The notes under the pieces are model-generated. The model saw only the letters and a program-made list of their open reading frames with translations, made no database searches and was not told the origin of the DNA. This document shows positions 6,414-6,754 of a stretch of 6,754 nucleotides of DNA, in pieces. Positions within the stretch are counted from its first letter, which is position 1; each line of letters starts with the position of its first letter. The position numbers and the translations under genes are program-made. The DNA comes from Pseudomonadota bacterium (GTDB lineage: Bacteria > Pseudomonadota > Alphaproteobacteria > Rickettsiales > Rickettsiaceae): the NCBI GenBank assembly GCA_021804505.1, contig JAJZHL010000053.1, forward strand, positions 1-6,754. The letters run 5' to 3'.

Positions 6414-6754
6414 ATGCGTACACCAAAAAGAAAATTTGAAATTAGAAGAGATAGGGTAAGAACTAAGATCTCCAAAGTATCTAATAGGCTGAGGTTGTCT
6501 GTTTTTAAATCAGGGAAGCATGTATATGCTCAAGTGATAGATGATGCTCGTTCAGTCACTTTAGCTTCTGCTTCAACTTTAGAGAAAGAGATCAGACAAT
6601 TAAAAAAGTCTAATTGCAATATAGCAGCTGCTACTAAAGTTGGTGAATTAATAGGCGAGAGAGCTGTTTCACAAGGTGTTAATGAAGTAGTATTTGACAA
6701 AGGTGGTTATAAATATCACGGTGTCGTTAAAGCTCTTGCAGATGCAGCAAGAAA
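6414..6754 (+). CDS. rplR: 50S ribosomal protein L18, 3' end cut off by the window edge
   Basis: L18 binds 5S rRNA and with L5 carries it into the central protuberance. The frame opens with ATG CGT ACA CCA, giving [18 protein letters not shown]. It reads 113 complete codons with two bases left over. Family landmarks are [20 protein letters not shown] (residues 25-44), [11 protein letters not shown] (49-59), [13 protein letters not shown] (72-84) and [20 protein letters not shown] (92-111). L18 is normally close to 118 residues, so only about five C-terminal residues are missing. The start is 16 bases after rplF, with a weak AAGAG (6403-6407) six bases before it. By the usual gene order rpsE should follow. 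Confidence 0.97.
   Translation, partial: MRTPKRKFEIRRDRVRTKISKVSNRLRLSVFKSGKHVYAQVIDDARSVTLASASTLEKEIRQLKKSNCNIAAATKVGELIGERAVSQGVNEVVFDKGGYKYHGVVKALADAAR

Noticed and set aside
1..6754. Mobile element, CRISPR array, tRNA or other RNA gene, or a novel system
   Set aside because: Coding sequence of ribosomal proteins fills nearly the whole window, with no repeats, no tRNA-like folds, no foreign genes and no break in gene order. The single 78-base gap is too short for a structured RNA gene that I can recognise.

Overview
This window is an uninterrupted stretch of the S10-spc ribosomal protein gene cluster. It holds fifteen genes, all on the + strand, in the canonical bacterial order rplD-rplW-rplB-rpsS-rplV-rpsC-rplP-rpmC-rpsQ-rplN-rplX-rplE-rpsN-rpsH-rplF-rplR. 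That list has sixteen names: fourteen genes are complete, rplD lacks its 5' end at the left edge, and rplR lacks only its last few codons at the right edge. The DNA is AT-rich, with A/T-ending codons and AGA preferred for arginine. The protein sequences (L2, L4, L29 starting with MND, S8, and a 101-residue S14 without zinc ligands) look most like Rickettsiaceae, i.e. alphaproteobacterial intracellular bacteria. This placement is from memory of the families, not from a search. The genus is open: Rickettsia itself or a close relative is possible.

Region 1 (1-3798) is the S10-operon part: L4, L23, L2, S19, L22, S3, L16, L29 and S17. Genes are packed with gaps of 0 to 15 bases, and several overlap (rplD/rplW by 4 bases, rplP/rpmC by 8), so translational coupling is likely. 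Region 2 (3799-3876) is the only sizeable noncoding gap. It lies exactly where the S10 operon ends and the spc operon begins in Escherichia coli. It carries a candidate sigma70 promoter (TTGACT, 17-base spacer, TATTTT) and two weak hairpins. Region 3 (3877-6754) is the spc-operon part: L14, L24, L5, S14, S8, L6 and the start of L18. It is again tightly packed, with gaps of at most 18 bases.

The products are all structural components of the ribosome. L4, L23, L2, L22, L16, L29, L14, L24, L5, L6 and L18 belong to the 50S subunit; S19, S3, S17, S14 and S8 belong to the 30S subunit. L23, L24 and L29 sit round the exit of the nascent-chain tunnel, L4 and L22 line its constriction, L2 and L16 are near the peptidyl-transferase centre, and L5 and L18 bind 5S rRNA.

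I looked on both strands for anything extra (hidden genes, mobile elements, repeats, CRISPR, RNA genes) and found none. The reverse-strand open frames are shadows of the ribosomal genes. There is no sign of an undescribed system here; the points worth a second look are about regulation and start sites.
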